Below, in pieces: positions 8,553-17,575 of a stretch of DNA of 64,000 bases; position 1 is the first letter of the stretch; each line of letters starts with the position of its first letter. The notes under the pieces were generated by a model. The model was given only the letters and a program-made list of their open reading frames with translations, was not told the origin of the DNA and did no database searches. The DNA is from Lysinibacillus sp. 2017 (GTDB taxonomy: Bacteria; Bacillota; Bacilli; Bacillales_A; Planococcaceae). The translations under genes and the position numbers were made by a program. Location of the stretch: positions 1,908,001-1,972,000 of the forward strand of contig NZ_CP029002.1 of assembly GCF_003073375.1 (NCBI RefSeq). Reading direction: 5' to 3'.

Positions 8553-11500
8553 TTAATTATCTTTTACGTCTTTACGATTTTTCTTCAGTATTTTTGAAAG
8601 TACTTCATACACAATCGGAACTATGATTAATGTTAATACTGTTGAAGATAATAAACCGCCGATTACTGTAATCGCTAAATCTTTTGAAACCAGACCGCCA
8701 CCAGCACTACCCAAAGCCATTGGTAACATTGCACCAATTGTCGCAATCGCCGTCATAAGAATTGGACGTAAGCGGGTTGCCCCAGCTTCAAGAATAGCTT
8801 CACGCATATTCATACCATCATGTTCCATATGAATGATTCGGTCAACAAGTACAATGGCATTCGTAACAACGATACCGATTAACATCAGGAGACCCATTAA
8901 AACGGAAACAGAAATTGTTTGACCTGTTGCCCATAAACCAACCCAAGAACCAATTACCGTGAATGGTAGTGAGAATAGGATGGCAAATGGAGCTAAACCT
9001 TCACCGAATGTTACAACTAAGATGAAGTATACAATAGCTATCGCTGCAATCATTGCTACTCCTAGTTTAGTGAATGTATCCGCCATATCCGCTGCTACAC
9101 CACCAACACCAGTTGTTACACCTTTAGGTAGATCTAATTTTTCGATTTTTTTATCTGCAGCAGATGTTGCTTTTGAAATGTCTTTATCTGTAATTGTTGC
9201 AGAAACCGTTGCATAGTATTCACCTTTTTGACGAGATAATGAATTTAATGTTGTGCCTTTTTCAACTTCAACTAAGTCAGCAATTGTCATCGTTTGACCC
9301 GTCATTGTTTGGATTGGCATTTTCAATAGCTCATCGATGTTCGCTGCAGCAGATTTTGCTTCACGTTGAACGATTACATTAATATCTTTTCCATCGCTCT
9401 CAACTGTAGTTAATACTTCTTTTGATGTGTCTGATTGTAATGCCATTAACACTTGTGCAGTCGTTAAGCCGTATTGTAAAACATTTTGTTGATCTACTTT
9501 AAGCACATGTTCTACATAAGGTGAAGAAGCATTTGATTCCACATCTTCTAATCCTTTTACATCACCTAATACATCCTCCACTTTTTTAACAGCTGTATTT
9601 AATTTATCTAAGTCTTCACTGTATAATGAGTAGCTTACTTCATTAGAAGACATACTCATTGAGAAGTCCTGTGTTTTCCATTCTCCTGATTGACCAACGT
9701 TAAAGATATAGTCTTCTACTTCTTTTTTCGCTGTTGGGAAATCTTTCATATCTGGATCAAAGATTAAATAGATTAAACCGCCACCAGCACCGCCGCCTGT
9801 CATCATTGCCATGGCATCTGTTGACGTTTCTGTGTTCACCGATAATTGTAAAATATCGATATCTTTACGCTTCATTAACTCTTTTTCTACTTCATCAATA
9901 TTTGCTAAAGTATCATCGATTAATTCCCCAGTTCCAGGTGTATACGTAAGGTACATTACCTTTTCCTCTTGAGAACCTAAGAAGCTGAAGCCAATTAATG
10001 GTGTTAACAATAATGAGCCTGCTAATAATACAATCGCAATGATTGAAGTAATCCATTTGTGATTCAGACACTTTTCAAGGAAATCACGGTAAGTCGTTGC
10101 CAATTTACCAACTTCTTTATGTTGACTCTCAGGCTTTTCACCGTAAATTTTCTTCCTAAATAAGAAATGTGAAAGTGCTGGTACGATTGTAATTGCTACG
10201 ATTAATGATGCGATTAACGCAAATGACATTGTCAGAGCGAATGGTACGAATAATTCTCCAACCATACCACCAACAAACATTAATGGTGCAAATACAGCAA
10301 TCGTTACTAATGTAGAAGATAAAATTGGTTTGAACATTTCAATCGTTGCTTCACGAATAAGCGCACGACCTTGTAATTTTTCTTCTCTTAAATGCATACG
10401 TCGGTAAATATTTTCTACTACAACAATAGAGTCATCAATTACACGACCAATCGCAACAGTAATAGCACCGAGCGTCATAATGTTTAAAGTAATGTCCATC
10501 CAGTTTAATAATAGTAAAGCCATTAATATTGAAACTGGGATAGAAATGATTGAAATGATTGTTGATTTAAAATCTCGTAAGAATAATAGGATAATTAATA
10601 CCGCAATTAAACCACCAAATACAGCTTTTTCAACCATTGTGAATACTGATTCTTCAATCGGTTCTCCTTGGTCTAAAGAAATATCAATTTGAAGTCCATC
10701 AATTCTTTTCTGTTCATCTTCAATTAATTCTTTAACTGCATTTACAACCGTTACAGTATTGGCATCTTGGCCTTTCACTACTTGGATTGAAATGGCATCT
10801 GCACCGTTTGTACGAGAAATAGATTGAACTTTACCTACAGTTTTAATGTCTGCAATATCACTTAATTTCACAAACGGACTTGGATTTTCCTCAGATGGTG
10901 TAACAGGGATTAGCATTTCTTTTAAATCATCTACTGTTTTAAACTTACCATCTATTGAGACAGCTTGTTCTCCCTCTTTAAACTTAAATAATCCTAAAGA
11001 AATGGCTAAGTCACTTGCTTGAACCATTTGCTTCACTGAATCTTCAGTTAATCCTAATTCTTCTAATTTCGCTTCATTATACTTAAATGAGACTTCCTCA
11101 ATATGTTGACCTGTTACCGTTGCCGAGGCTACACCATCGATTTTATTTAACTTCGGTAGTAAAATATCTTCTACTGTCGAAGTTAACTCAATGATATCTT
11201 CATCTGAGCTACTTACAGATAACGCAATAACTGGCATCATGTTCAGACTAATCGCCATAATTGACGGCTCTTGAGCACCTTTAGGAATCTCAATATTATC
11301 TAGAACTGACTCTAATTGGCGTTTCTTTTCATCCATATCTACGCCGTATTCATATTCTACTTGTACTTGCGATACATTTGACGAAGAAGTTGAATATACT
11401 GCCTTCACGTCTTCTAAACTTTCAATTGTTTTTTCATATGGTATTGAAAGTTCGTTCATAACTTGTTCTGGTGTTGCTCCAGGATATACACCCATCACGA

Positions 11501-11639
11501 TTAAATAAGGAATTGATATATCGGGAATCGATTCCATTTTCATTCGCGTAGATGAATAAATACCAGAAAAAACAATAATGATTGTTAACAACCATACTGC
11601 CAGCTTATTTTTTAATACGAAATTTACTAAGCCTTTCAC
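8553..11639 (-). CDS. swrC: RND-family efflux transporter, SwrC-like
   Basis: This 1028-residue protein has the RND layout: an N-terminal membrane helix (residues 13-30), a large extracellular loop, five helices in the middle, a second loop and six C-terminal helices. The paired aspartates in VAIGRVIDDSIVVVENIY (about residue 400) are the proton-relay site. Bacillus SwrC (YerP) exports surfactin and gives self-resistance and swarming; RND pumps of Gram-positive bacteria act without an outer-membrane channel. The start is GTG, preceded by AAGGTGG. It is monocistronic with its own terminator and diverges from a TetR gene, the same arrangement as yerP/yerO in B. subtilis. No surfactin genes are visible here, so the natural substrate is open. 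Confidence 0.9.
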   Translation of the reverse strand: MKGLVNFVLKNKLAVWLLTIIIVFSGIYSSTRMKMESIPDISIPYLIVMGVYPGATPEQVMNELSIPYEKTIESLEDVKAVYSTSSSNVSQVQVEYEYGVDMDEKKRQLESVLDNIEIPKGAQEPSIMAISLNMMPVIALSVSSSDEDIIELTSTVEDILLPKLNKIDGVASATVTGQHIEEVSFKYNEAKLEELGLTEDSVKQMVQASDLAISLGLFKFKEGEQAVSIDGKFKTVDDLKEMLIPVTPSEENPSPFVKLSDIADIKTVGKVQSISRTNGADAISIQVVKGQDANTVTVVNAVKELIEDEQKRIDGLQIDISLDQGEPIEESVFTMVEKAVFGGLIAVLIILLFLRDFKSTIISIISIPVSILMALLLLNWMDITLNIMTLGAITVAIGRVIDDSIVVVENIYRRMHLREEKLQGRALIREATIEMFKPILSSTLVTIAVFAPLMFVGGMVGELFVPFALTMSFALIASLIVAITIVPALSHFLFRKKIYGEKPESQHKEVGKLATTYRDFLEKCLNHKWITSIIAIVLLAGSLLLTPLIGFSFLGSQEEKVMYLTYTPGTGELIDDTLANIDEVEKELMKRKDIDILQLSVNTETSTDAMAMMTGGGAGGGLIYLIFDPDMKDFPTAKKEVEDYIFNVGQSGEWKTQDFSMSMSSNEVSYSLYSEDLDKLNTAVKKVEDVLGDVKGLEDVESNASSPYVEHVLKVDQQNVLQYGLTTAQVLMALQSDTSKEVLTTVESDGKDINVIVQREAKSAAANIDELLKMPIQTMTGQTMTIADLVEVEKGTTLNSLSRQKGEYYATVSATITDKDISKATSAADKKIEKLDLPKGVTTGVGGVAADMADTFTKLGVAMIAAIAIVYFILVVTFGEGLAPFAILFSLPFTVIGSWVGLWATGQTISVSVLMGLLMLIGIVVTNAIVLVDRIIHMEHDGMNMREAILEAGATRLRPILMTAIATIGAMLPMALGSAGGGLVSKDLAITVIGGLLSSTVLTLIIVPIVYEVLSKILKKNRKDVKDN

Positions 11640-11657
11640 GGTTCCACCTTACCTTTC

Positions 11658-11710
11658 TTGACTAACTATAACCACCATTCTATAATAATGACTACTCAGT
11701 CAACTGTCAA
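11658..11710. promoter_or_regulatory. Interlocked divergent promoters with a TetR operator
   Basis: Plus strand: -35 TTGACT (11658-11663), 17-base spacer, -10 TATAAT (11681-11686) for the regulator. Minus strand: -35 TTGACA (11710-11705), 17-base spacer, -10 TATTAT (11687-11682) for swrC. The palindrome TGACT-ACTC-AGTCA at 11689-11702 covers the start of one transcript and the spacer of the other promoter. One bound repressor would block both directions. Confidence 0.85.
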
Positions 11711-11732
11711 TTTAAAGGGGTATGTAAATATT

Positions 11733-12557
11733 ATGACAAAAAAGCAATTAATTATCGATTCAGCACTTCAATTATTTACAGAACGTGGTATTGAAGCAAC
11801 CTCTGTCCAACAAATCACAGAGCACTGTGGGATTTCAAAGGGTGCCTTCTATTTATCTTTTAAATCAAAGGATGAACTCGTAACATCGATTATTGAGCAT
11901 TTTATAAATAATGTGATTATCCACGTTGACCAAGTAGTCAATGAAACAAAAAATCCTCATGAAAAGCTATTCGTTTACTTTGTTCAAACCTTTACAATCT
12001 TAACGGAATATACTTCTTTTGCTGAAATTTTAATGCGAGATAAAATTTCTGCCATCAATGAAGAACTAATTAAAAAAATACAATATTATGTGACAATATC
12101 AAATGAAAACTTAGCGAATCTTTTATTTGAAGTATTTGGTGATCAAATCAAAGGAAAACAGTTTGATTTAGTGACGGTTATTAATGGTATGGTGCAAGCT
12201 TATTTACAATGGATTTGTGAACGAAAGCAGCCAGTAGATTTTACAAAGCTCTCTGCTACTTTAGTTGAGAAAACTACATTGCTTGCTACACAAAGTGAGC
12301 TGATTTTTATCGAACAACCAGCGGAAAAGCAAACGAACAATCTAGATGTACCATTCGACCAGATTGCACAACAGCTAGCATCACTTCAAGAAGATGCCAT
12401 AAACTCATTAGAAAAAGAATCATTGTCTTTACTAATTGAAGAATTACTAACCATTAAGCCACGTACTGCCATCATAATGGGACTGTTAGCTAATTTAAGT
12501 CACAATGATAAATTCAATTGGTATCGTTATTTAATAAAAAAGAAAATCCGATACTAA
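11733..12557 (+). CDS. TetR-family repressor of swrC (YerO-like)
   Basis: The N-terminal helix-turn-helix (ALQLFTERGIEATSVQQ then GISKGAFYLSFKSKDEL, residues 10-50) is typical TetR; the rest of the 274 residues is the ligand-binding and dimer domain. An in-frame TTG at 11658 opens a longer frame, but that triplet is the -35 box of the gene's own promoter, so the ATG at 11733 is the real start. The operator between this gene and swrC implies that it represses both itself and the pump until a ligand binds. B. subtilis YerO is the matching neighbour of swrC. Confidence 0.88.
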   Translation: MTKKQLIIDSALQLFTERGIEATSVQQITEHCGISKGAFYLSFKSKDELVTSIIEHFINNVIIHVDQVVNETKNPHEKLFVYFVQTFTILTEYTSFAEILMRDKISAINEELIKKIQYYVTISNENLANLLFEVFGDQIKGKQFDLVTVINGMVQAYLQWICERKQPVDFTKLSATLVEKTTLLATQSELIFIEQPAEKQTNNLDVPFDQIAQQLASLQEDAINSLEKESLSLLIEELLTIKPRTAIIMGLLANLSHNDKFNWYRYLIKKKIRY

Positions 12558-12568
12558 TTTTCTAAAAA

Positions 12569-12617
12569 AGCGCACTACTTTCTTTAAATGTTTTGGCTAT
12601 GGAGAAAGTAGTGCGCT
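12569..12617. terminator. Terminator between the TetR gene and the hydrolase gene
   Basis: Perfect 15-base arms AGCGCACTACTTTCT and AGAAAGTAGTGCGCT lie between two convergent genes and probably stop both. Confidence 0.85.
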
Positions 12618-12636
12618 GAGCAAATAGAGATAACCA

Positions 12637-13377
12637 TTACTTTTCTAAAAAATTCAACATTTCCTTTAATACATTTTGTGGATCCTCTACCATTCCTAAG
12701 TGACCAGTATTAGTTTTCACCTTATTCACTTGAGGATTTGATGTTTCAATTGGTGTAACGACATTGTCTTGTTCACCTTCTATTATTAAAATCGGCGTTG
12801 ACGTTTTATCAACTAAATCACGTTGATCAGGGCGTGATTTCATTGCTCCTAGCGCTGCAACTAAGCCTTGTTCCTTCCCATCATAAGCAACTTCTTTTGC
12901 AAATAAAATATCTTCCGTTTTCGCATTTGGCGCTAAAAAATTATGAATAATGCCATCCACAAACGAACCGACCCCGGATTCTAAAATTTCCTGTTGTTGT
13001 TTCGTCCGTTTTTCGATTGCTTCTGCACTATCTGGTGCATCTGAAGAATAGAGTAATATGGCCTTTTCAATTTGCGTATATTGCTTTTCAATTGCGGCAA
13101 GTGTAATATAACCACCCATTGAATGACCCACCCAGTACGATTTATCCACTTTTTCTGCTACTAATACATCCACAATTTCCTCTGCATATCGATACATTGT
13201 GTAATCAATATCCTCATTCTCTATATCACTTTTTCCGTGACCAGGTAGATCAAACGCGATGACATCAAAACGATCCGTTAATGGGTCAATAATTTTATCG
13301 AAAATAGAAATACTCCCTAATAAACCATGAATCAATACTAAAACATCGCCTGAACCTTTTCGAGTATAATTTAGCAT
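12637..13377 (-). CDS. Alpha/beta hydrolase
   Basis: The 246 residues show the alpha/beta-hydrolase core: oxyanion HGLLGS near residue 18, nucleophile elbow GHSMGGY near residue 95, acid EGEQDN near 205 and the catalytic His in TGHLGM near 227. No signal peptide is present, so it acts in the cytosol. The fold covers esterases, lactonases and MenH-type enzymes, and the substrate cannot be told. A GGGAGG ribosome site precedes the ATG. Its neighbours give no pathway clue. Confidence 0.85.
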   Translation of the reverse strand: MLNYTRKGSGDVLVLIHGLLGSISIFDKIIDPLTDRFDVIAFDLPGHGKSDIENEDIDYTMYRYAEEIVDVLVAEKVDKSYWVGHSMGGYITLAAIEKQYTQIEKAILLYSSDAPDSAEAIEKRTKQQQEILESGVGSFVDGIIHNFLAPNAKTEDILFAKEVAYDGKEQGLVAALGAMKSRPDQRDLVDKTSTPILIIEGEQDNVVTPIETSNPQVNKVKTNTGHLGMVEDPQNVLKEMLNFLEK

Positions 13378-13438
13378 TTATATCAATCCTCCCTACCCTT
13401 AATGTTTTACCTTCTAATGCCATTATTAAACACAACAA

Positions 13439-13475
13439 ATGCCATTTCGATTACTAGTTTAATCAAAATGGCATT
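13439..13475. terminator. Hairpin between the DMT exporter and hydrolase genes
   Basis: Arms AATGCCATTT and AAATGGCATT flank a 17-base loop. The T run is poor on the minus strand, so its strength as a terminator of the DMT gene is uncertain. Confidence 0.5.
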
Positions 13476-13481
13476 GCGTTT

Positions 13482-14354
13482 TTAAATATAGGATTTTTTA
13501 CGTTTGAATGTCGGCTTCACTTCTGCGAAAATAATGGCAAGGAAGATTAAAATACAACCTAAAATCATACGTTCTGTTAAAATTTCATTTAATAATAGGA
13601 CGGAGAATATTGTACCAAATAATGATTCCATTGATAAAATAATCGCGGATTTTGTAGGGTTTGCATATTGCATCCCAATATTTTGACATACATAAGCAAT
13701 TGCTGTACAAAAAATTGCTAAATAAATAATAATTGCGATGCCTTCAGTCGAATACGTTGTTGGCACCTGATCTAAAATTAAAACGGCAATTACACTTAAA
13801 ATGGTTGCCGTATAAAATTGAACAATAGTTAGTGCAAGCGCATCTTCTGTTTTCACAAAAACATTCGTGTAAAAAATATCAAATGCAAACCCAACCGCAC
13901 AAATTATAGAGAGTATATCGCCAACATTAATCGTTAATGAATCTTGCAACGATAAAAATCCGATTCCAATAATCGCAACACCAGCGGCAATAAATTCAAA
14001 ACGATCAATTCTTCGTTTATAAATAACATAAGCAATGATTGGAACAATAATGACATTTATCGCTGTAAGAAAGGCATTTTTCGATGGTGTTGTATATTCA
14101 AGTCCCATCGTTTGTAAGGCAAATGCCGTAAATAATATCGTACCAAGGACGGCCCCTTTCCATAACACAGATTTGGAAATGAGTTTTAGTTTCTTATAAA
14201 AGATGATACTTAATATAATGGATGCAGCTAAAAAGCGTCCTGCCATTAGCTGAAATACCGTCCAATGTTCAAGACCCGCTGCCATTCCAACAAATCCGCT
14301 TCCCCACATTAAAGCCGTAATGAGCATTAAAAGCTCACCTTTATATTTTTTCAT
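13482..14354 (-). CDS. EamA-family DMT permease
   Basis: The 290-residue protein has ten predicted membrane helices in two EamA halves, starting MKKYKGELLMLITALMWGSGF and ending in a basic tail (FKRKK). The second half contains the family's LLLNEILTERMILG near the end of helix 9. Such permeases export amino acids, metabolites or drugs; the substrate is unknown. It is monocistronic on the minus strand. Confidence 0.88.
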   Translation of the reverse strand: MKKYKGELLMLITALMWGSGFVGMAAGLEHWTVFQLMAGRFLAASIILSIIFYKKLKLISKSVLWKGAVLGTILFTAFALQTMGLEYTTPSKNAFLTAINVIIVPIIAYVIYKRRIDRFEFIAAGVAIIGIGFLSLQDSLTINVGDILSIICAVGFAFDIFYTNVFVKTEDALALTIVQFYTATILSVIAVLILDQVPTTYSTEGIAIIIYLAIFCTAIAYVCQNIGMQYANPTKSAIILSMESLFGTIFSVLLLNEILTERMILGCILIFLAIIFAEVKPTFKRKKSYI

Positions 14355-14771
14355 GATAATTCCTTCTCTCTCTTTTTCAACAATAAAAATACAGTAATCA
14401 AATTACTAAGAAAAAGAAAGAGGTAATTCATAAATTCAACATTCTATCGGTAAACAGAGCATGAATTCATCTGTTTCTAAAATTACTTCTTGAAATCAGA
14501 CTTAAAAAGTTGACTATTGCTTTCTCGTTTTGTAGTTCTTATTAATTGGGAGGCAGTTATGCATGAGTTAGAAATATTTTGTTCGGAGGTTTAATTTGTA
14601 AATCAAACACTTAGTGTCGGATAATATGCAAATTGTTGAACTAATGAAGTCGATATTCATCTCTAATTGTTGTTGAATTAAAAGAACTTTTACCTTTTCA
14701 TTAATAATTATGGTAATTTCTCTAGTTTTCGTGTAAAATTAACCTTTATAATGAATTAGGGACGTGAACAA
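14355..14771. other. 417-base intergenic region with a possible 11-codon reading frame
   Basis: The stretch is AT-rich and has no gene-sized frame. At 14559-14594 an 11-codon frame (MHELEIFCSEV) follows a good GGGAGG, and a second GGAGG overlaps its end; it may be a leader peptide or a gene remnant. TTGACT at 14510 could be a -35. A TATAAT at 14748 probably serves the GIY-YIG gene. Confidence 0.35.
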
Positions 14772-15149
14772 ATGATTAGCATCGAAATGCCAAAACCAGA
14801 CTTAGTAATTCGTCAACGTGAACAAGTGCTTAAATTAGGTGAAGTTGAGATTAAACCGTACTTCGGTTTCATCGATTTCCATAAAATCACTCGTGATAAC
14901 GGTGGAATTTTCTTCTTTTACAACGAAAAAAACGAACTTTTATTCGTAGGTAAAGCACGTAAAATTCGCCAACGTATTAAAAAACACTTTGAAGATACTG
15001 TATCTCCAATGAAAAACCACCGTGATGAAATTCACAAAATTGAAGTATATGAAGTTGAAGACCCTATGGAACGTGAAATTTACGAAACATATGCAATTAA
15101 CGCATTCAAAGCAAAATATAACATCGAAAAAGTATTTTTCGAACGTTAA
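14772..15149 (+). CDS. Stand-alone GIY-YIG-type protein (UvrC N-terminal-like)
   Basis: The 125-residue protein resembles the GIY-YIG domain at the front of UvrC: GIFFFYNEKNELLFVGKA, then KIRQRIKKHF with the conserved Arg, and REIYETYAINAFKAKYN with the family Glu. UvrC makes the 3' incision in nucleotide excision repair; stand-alone copies are annotated as excision-repair endonucleases in related genomes. The first Tyr of the GIY motif is Phe here, so nuclease activity is not certain. A TATAAT lies upstream and a strong terminator follows, so it is monocistronic. Confidence 0.75.
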   Translation: MISIEMPKPDLVIRQREQVLKLGEVEIKPYFGFIDFHKITRDNGGIFFFYNEKNELLFVGKARKIRQRIKKHFEDTVSPMKNHRDEIHKIEVYEVEDPMEREIYETYAINAFKAKYNIEKVFFER

Positions 15150-15159
15150 TTAACAGTTA

Positions 15160-15196
15160 GGCTAAAACGTGCAAATTGCATGTTTTAGCCTTTTTT
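15160..15196 (+). terminator. Terminator of the GIY-YIG gene
   Basis: GGCTAAAAC...GTTTTAGCC is followed by six T. Confidence 0.9.
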
Positions 15197-15219
15197 ATCG
15201 TTATAAATGATAGAACGAA

Positions 15220-15261
15220 AAAAAGCATGAAACTCAGAAACGCCTGAATTTCATGCTTTTT
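15220..15261 (-). terminator. Terminator of the 15.3-19.4 kb operon
   Basis: Arms AAAAGCATGAAA and TTTCATGCTTTT abut the stop codon of the last gene; the minus strand ends in a T run. Confidence 0.8.
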
Positions 15262-15262
15262 G

Positions 15263-15850
15263 TTATTTTTGCTTATAATTTAGCATTTCATTGACCTTTT
15301 TAATATCCTGCATAATATTTGTCTTTTGCTTGGCAATGCCTTCATACCATTTGTCGATTTGATCTAACATGGCTTGTTCGACTTCTTTGCCTTCAGACAG
15401 CATATGAACGATTATATCAATAGCCTTCGTACGATCCGCATAAAACTTCACGCGCTCTGTATAATCTTTTTTCACTTCTTGATTGAACACATGACAAAGC
15501 TGGATAATCCCATTATTCATCATTTGCTCTGCATAAAGGGTCGAACCTACAACTGCTAAGCGTTCATTATAAGTAGGCTCATCCTTAATATAATTATGCA
15601 TCATAAAGGTCATTTCATCTGCAAATGTAAGTAGTTTACTTTTTTGACCATCCATTAAACTTTTCGTTTCTTCAAATAGCTTTAACATCGAATATGTATG
15701 ATCCATCATGTCTTTTACTTTTTTGAGTTTCTCATCATTTGCCCCGTTTAAGCGAACTTCAATCGTTTCATATACAAATTGACGCTGTAAATAGGCCGTC
15801 AATAATATAATCCCGTTATAATGAATACTTGCTTCATATTGATTTGTCAT
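15263..15850 (-). CDS. Conserved helical protein of unknown function
   Basis: I do not recognise this 195-residue protein. It is soluble, mostly alpha-helical and Met-rich (for example DEMTFMMHNYI), without signal peptide or membrane helix. The ATG at 15850 is chosen over an upstream frame start because GGAGGAAGACA precedes it. It is last in the run of ribA-like, ribD, monooxygenase and HAD genes, 78 bases after the HAD gene, so it is probably co-transcribed. No function can be assigned. Confidence 0.75.
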   Translation of the reverse strand: MTNQYEASIHYNGIILLTAYLQRQFVYETIEVRLNGANDEKLKKVKDMMDHTYSMLKLFEETKSLMDGQKSKLLTFADEMTFMMHNYIKDEPTYNERLAVVGSTLYAEQMMNNGIIQLCHVFNQEVKKDYTERVKFYADRTKAIDIIVHMLSEGKEVEQAMLDQIDKWYEGIAKQKTNIMQDIKKVNEMLNYKQK

Positions 15851-15928
15851 TGTCTTCCTCCAACACGTAAATAGTACTTTTCTTAACAATACCATACATT
15901 TTGCGTGTTGACAGGAAAAATAGTGCCA

Positions 15929-16489
15929 TTATTTCAAGAACTCTTTAAATTCATGCCAATTAATAAGGCGTGGAAAATCTACATGTTGATTGTATGAGTG
16001 ATCTTTGACGATAGATTTTGTTGATGTACCTTCTAATGTATTTAACACTGTTGGCTTATCATCCACATACACATCCAAATTTAGCTTTTTAATAATATTG
16101 ATTTTCTCATTGTCCTTCATACCACAATAAAAACGTTCATCTACTACAGGGAAGCCTTGAGCTTTCACCCATTCACGTGTTTTTGCGCAATAGTGCTTTG
16201 GACGAGATGTAATATAATATATTTCATGTCCTTCTTGTGCGAGCATATGAAGCATTTCTTTTGCACCTTCAAAGCTCGGACAATCCGTAAAGTATATTTC
16301 CTCCATTGATTCTTTCCACATTTGACCACCTTGTTCAGCTGTTAAGCCAAATGGTTCATGAATTTCAACGGTTGGAATGGTTTCAAAAATATCAATTCCA
16401 ATATTTTTTTGTAATTTTTTATTATATAAATGAAACGCATGACGACGTAAATCGATTAGCGTATCATCAATGTCAAATCCAATTTTCAT
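15929..16489 (-). CDS. HAD-family 5'-nucleotidase-like phosphatase
   Basis: The 186 residues contain HAD motif I at the N-terminus (FDIDDTLID), motif II ITSRPK near residue 95, and motif III/IV NLDVYVDDKP near residue 143. It resembles Bacillus YqfW and the 5'(3')-deoxyribonucleotidase group. It lies 9 bases after the monooxygenase gene in the ribA-ribD operon. Riboflavin synthesis needs a HAD phosphatase after the RibD step, so it could serve that dephosphorylation, but nucleotide salvage is equally possible. Confidence 0.82.
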   Translation of the reverse strand: MKIGFDIDDTLIDLRRHAFHLYNKKLQKNIGIDIFETIPTVEIHEPFGLTAEQGGQMWKESMEEIYFTDCPSFEGAKEMLHMLAQEGHEIYYITSRPKHYCAKTREWVKAQGFPVVDERFYCGMKDNEKINIIKKLNLDVYVDDKPTVLNTLEGTSTKSIVKDHSYNQHVDFPRLINWHEFKEFLK

Positions 16490-16498
16490 GTTACTCTC

Positions 16499-17575
16499 CT
16501 AGTTGAATACGACAAAAGCTTCACTAAACTTTTGTTCCTTTTCTATTTGCATTGCTTGTATTTTAGCAATATCTTTTTTCCGTTTGGTTGCACAACTCAC
16601 AAAGTCAAATGCCTCTTCTTGCATTAGGTGTTGTGCCAAAATATGGGCATCCATTAATGCGCTATTAAGACCAAATGCCCCTGTTGGTGTCATCGTATGC
16701 ACGGCATCTCCAATTAAAATAACGCCATCTTTCTCCCACTGTTCACTCGTGCTACTAAACACATCAAGCAACACAAAATCCTTCCATGACTGAATATGTT
16801 CATTTATAGACGGAGCAAGCTGAGGAAAGGCTACGCAAAGTTTTTCAATGAATGGTGTGAATGGTTGCTTACGTAAAGTAGGGTAAGTTCCCTTTTCAAT
16901 ATTCCAACCAATTTGTACATAGCCTTTAGATTGAGTAAATAAAGAAATTTGCATATTGTCTACGAGCGCCATTTTAATAGAGGGTGTCCAGCCAGCTGGT
17001 TGTGGAATTCGTGCCCATAATAAATCGTAGCCATGACTGCGCACCGTAGTGTCTAAATTGGCAAGCTTACGAACACTCGAATGACGACCATCCGCGCCAA
17101 TAATTAATTGACTTTCAATAAGCAGCTCTTCCCCATTTTGAACGGCACGCAGCGCAGTATAGTGCCCTTGGTCATTATGAATCAACTCTTTGACGGAAGT
17201 ATTTAGCATATAGTCGAACATTGGGTACGTTTTCGCCTGTTCAATTATGGCTTCAAGTAAATGTGCTTGTGGTACATGAATGCCTAAATGACCTACATGT
17301 TCATCAGGTAAGATTGTTTTCACGCATTCCCCATTTTGCCAGTATTCCAATGTTTCCATTCGTAATAAGCCTAACTGTTCAATTCTTTCAAATAGGCCAT
17401 GCTCTCTTAGGATACGTTCGCCTTCTTCATTTAAATGTTCCCCGCGAAATGTTTTCGCAAATTCATTTGTACGTTCAATTAATAATACAGAAATATTTTT
17501 CTTAGCTAATAAATTGGCAAGTAAGGCTCCCCCTGGACCGCCACCTACAATACAAACATCTACTTTTTTATTCAT
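16499..17575 (-). CDS. FAD-dependent aromatic-hydroxylase-type monooxygenase
   Basis: The 358 residues show the three fingerprints of group A flavin monooxygenases: GGGPGGALLANLLA at the N-terminus for the ADP part, GADGRHSSVR near residue 165, and LIGDAVHTMTPTGAFG near residue 290 that binds the flavin. Enzymes of this family hydroxylate aromatic rings or oxidise halogenated and polyketide substrates with NAD(P)H. The start overlaps the end of ribD by eight bases, so translation is coupled. Placement inside a riboflavin-type operon suggests it acts on a pterin or flavin-like intermediate, which is inference. Confidence 0.88.
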   Translation of the reverse strand: MNKKVDVCIVGGGPGGALLANLLAKKNISVLLIERTNEFAKTFRGEHLNEEGERILREHGLFERIEQLGLLRMETLEYWQNGECVKTILPDEHVGHLGIHVPQAHLLEAIIEQAKTYPMFDYMLNTSVKELIHNDQGHYTALRAVQNGEELLIESQLIIGADGRHSSVRKLANLDTTVRSHGYDLLWARIPQPAGWTPSIKMALVDNMQISLFTQSKGYVQIGWNIEKGTYPTLRKQPFTPFIEKLCVAFPQLAPSINEHIQSWKDFVLLDVFSSTSEQWEKDGVILIGDAVHTMTPTGAFGLNSALMDAHILAQHLMQEEAFDFVSCATKRKKDIAKIQAMQIEKEQKFSEAFVVFN

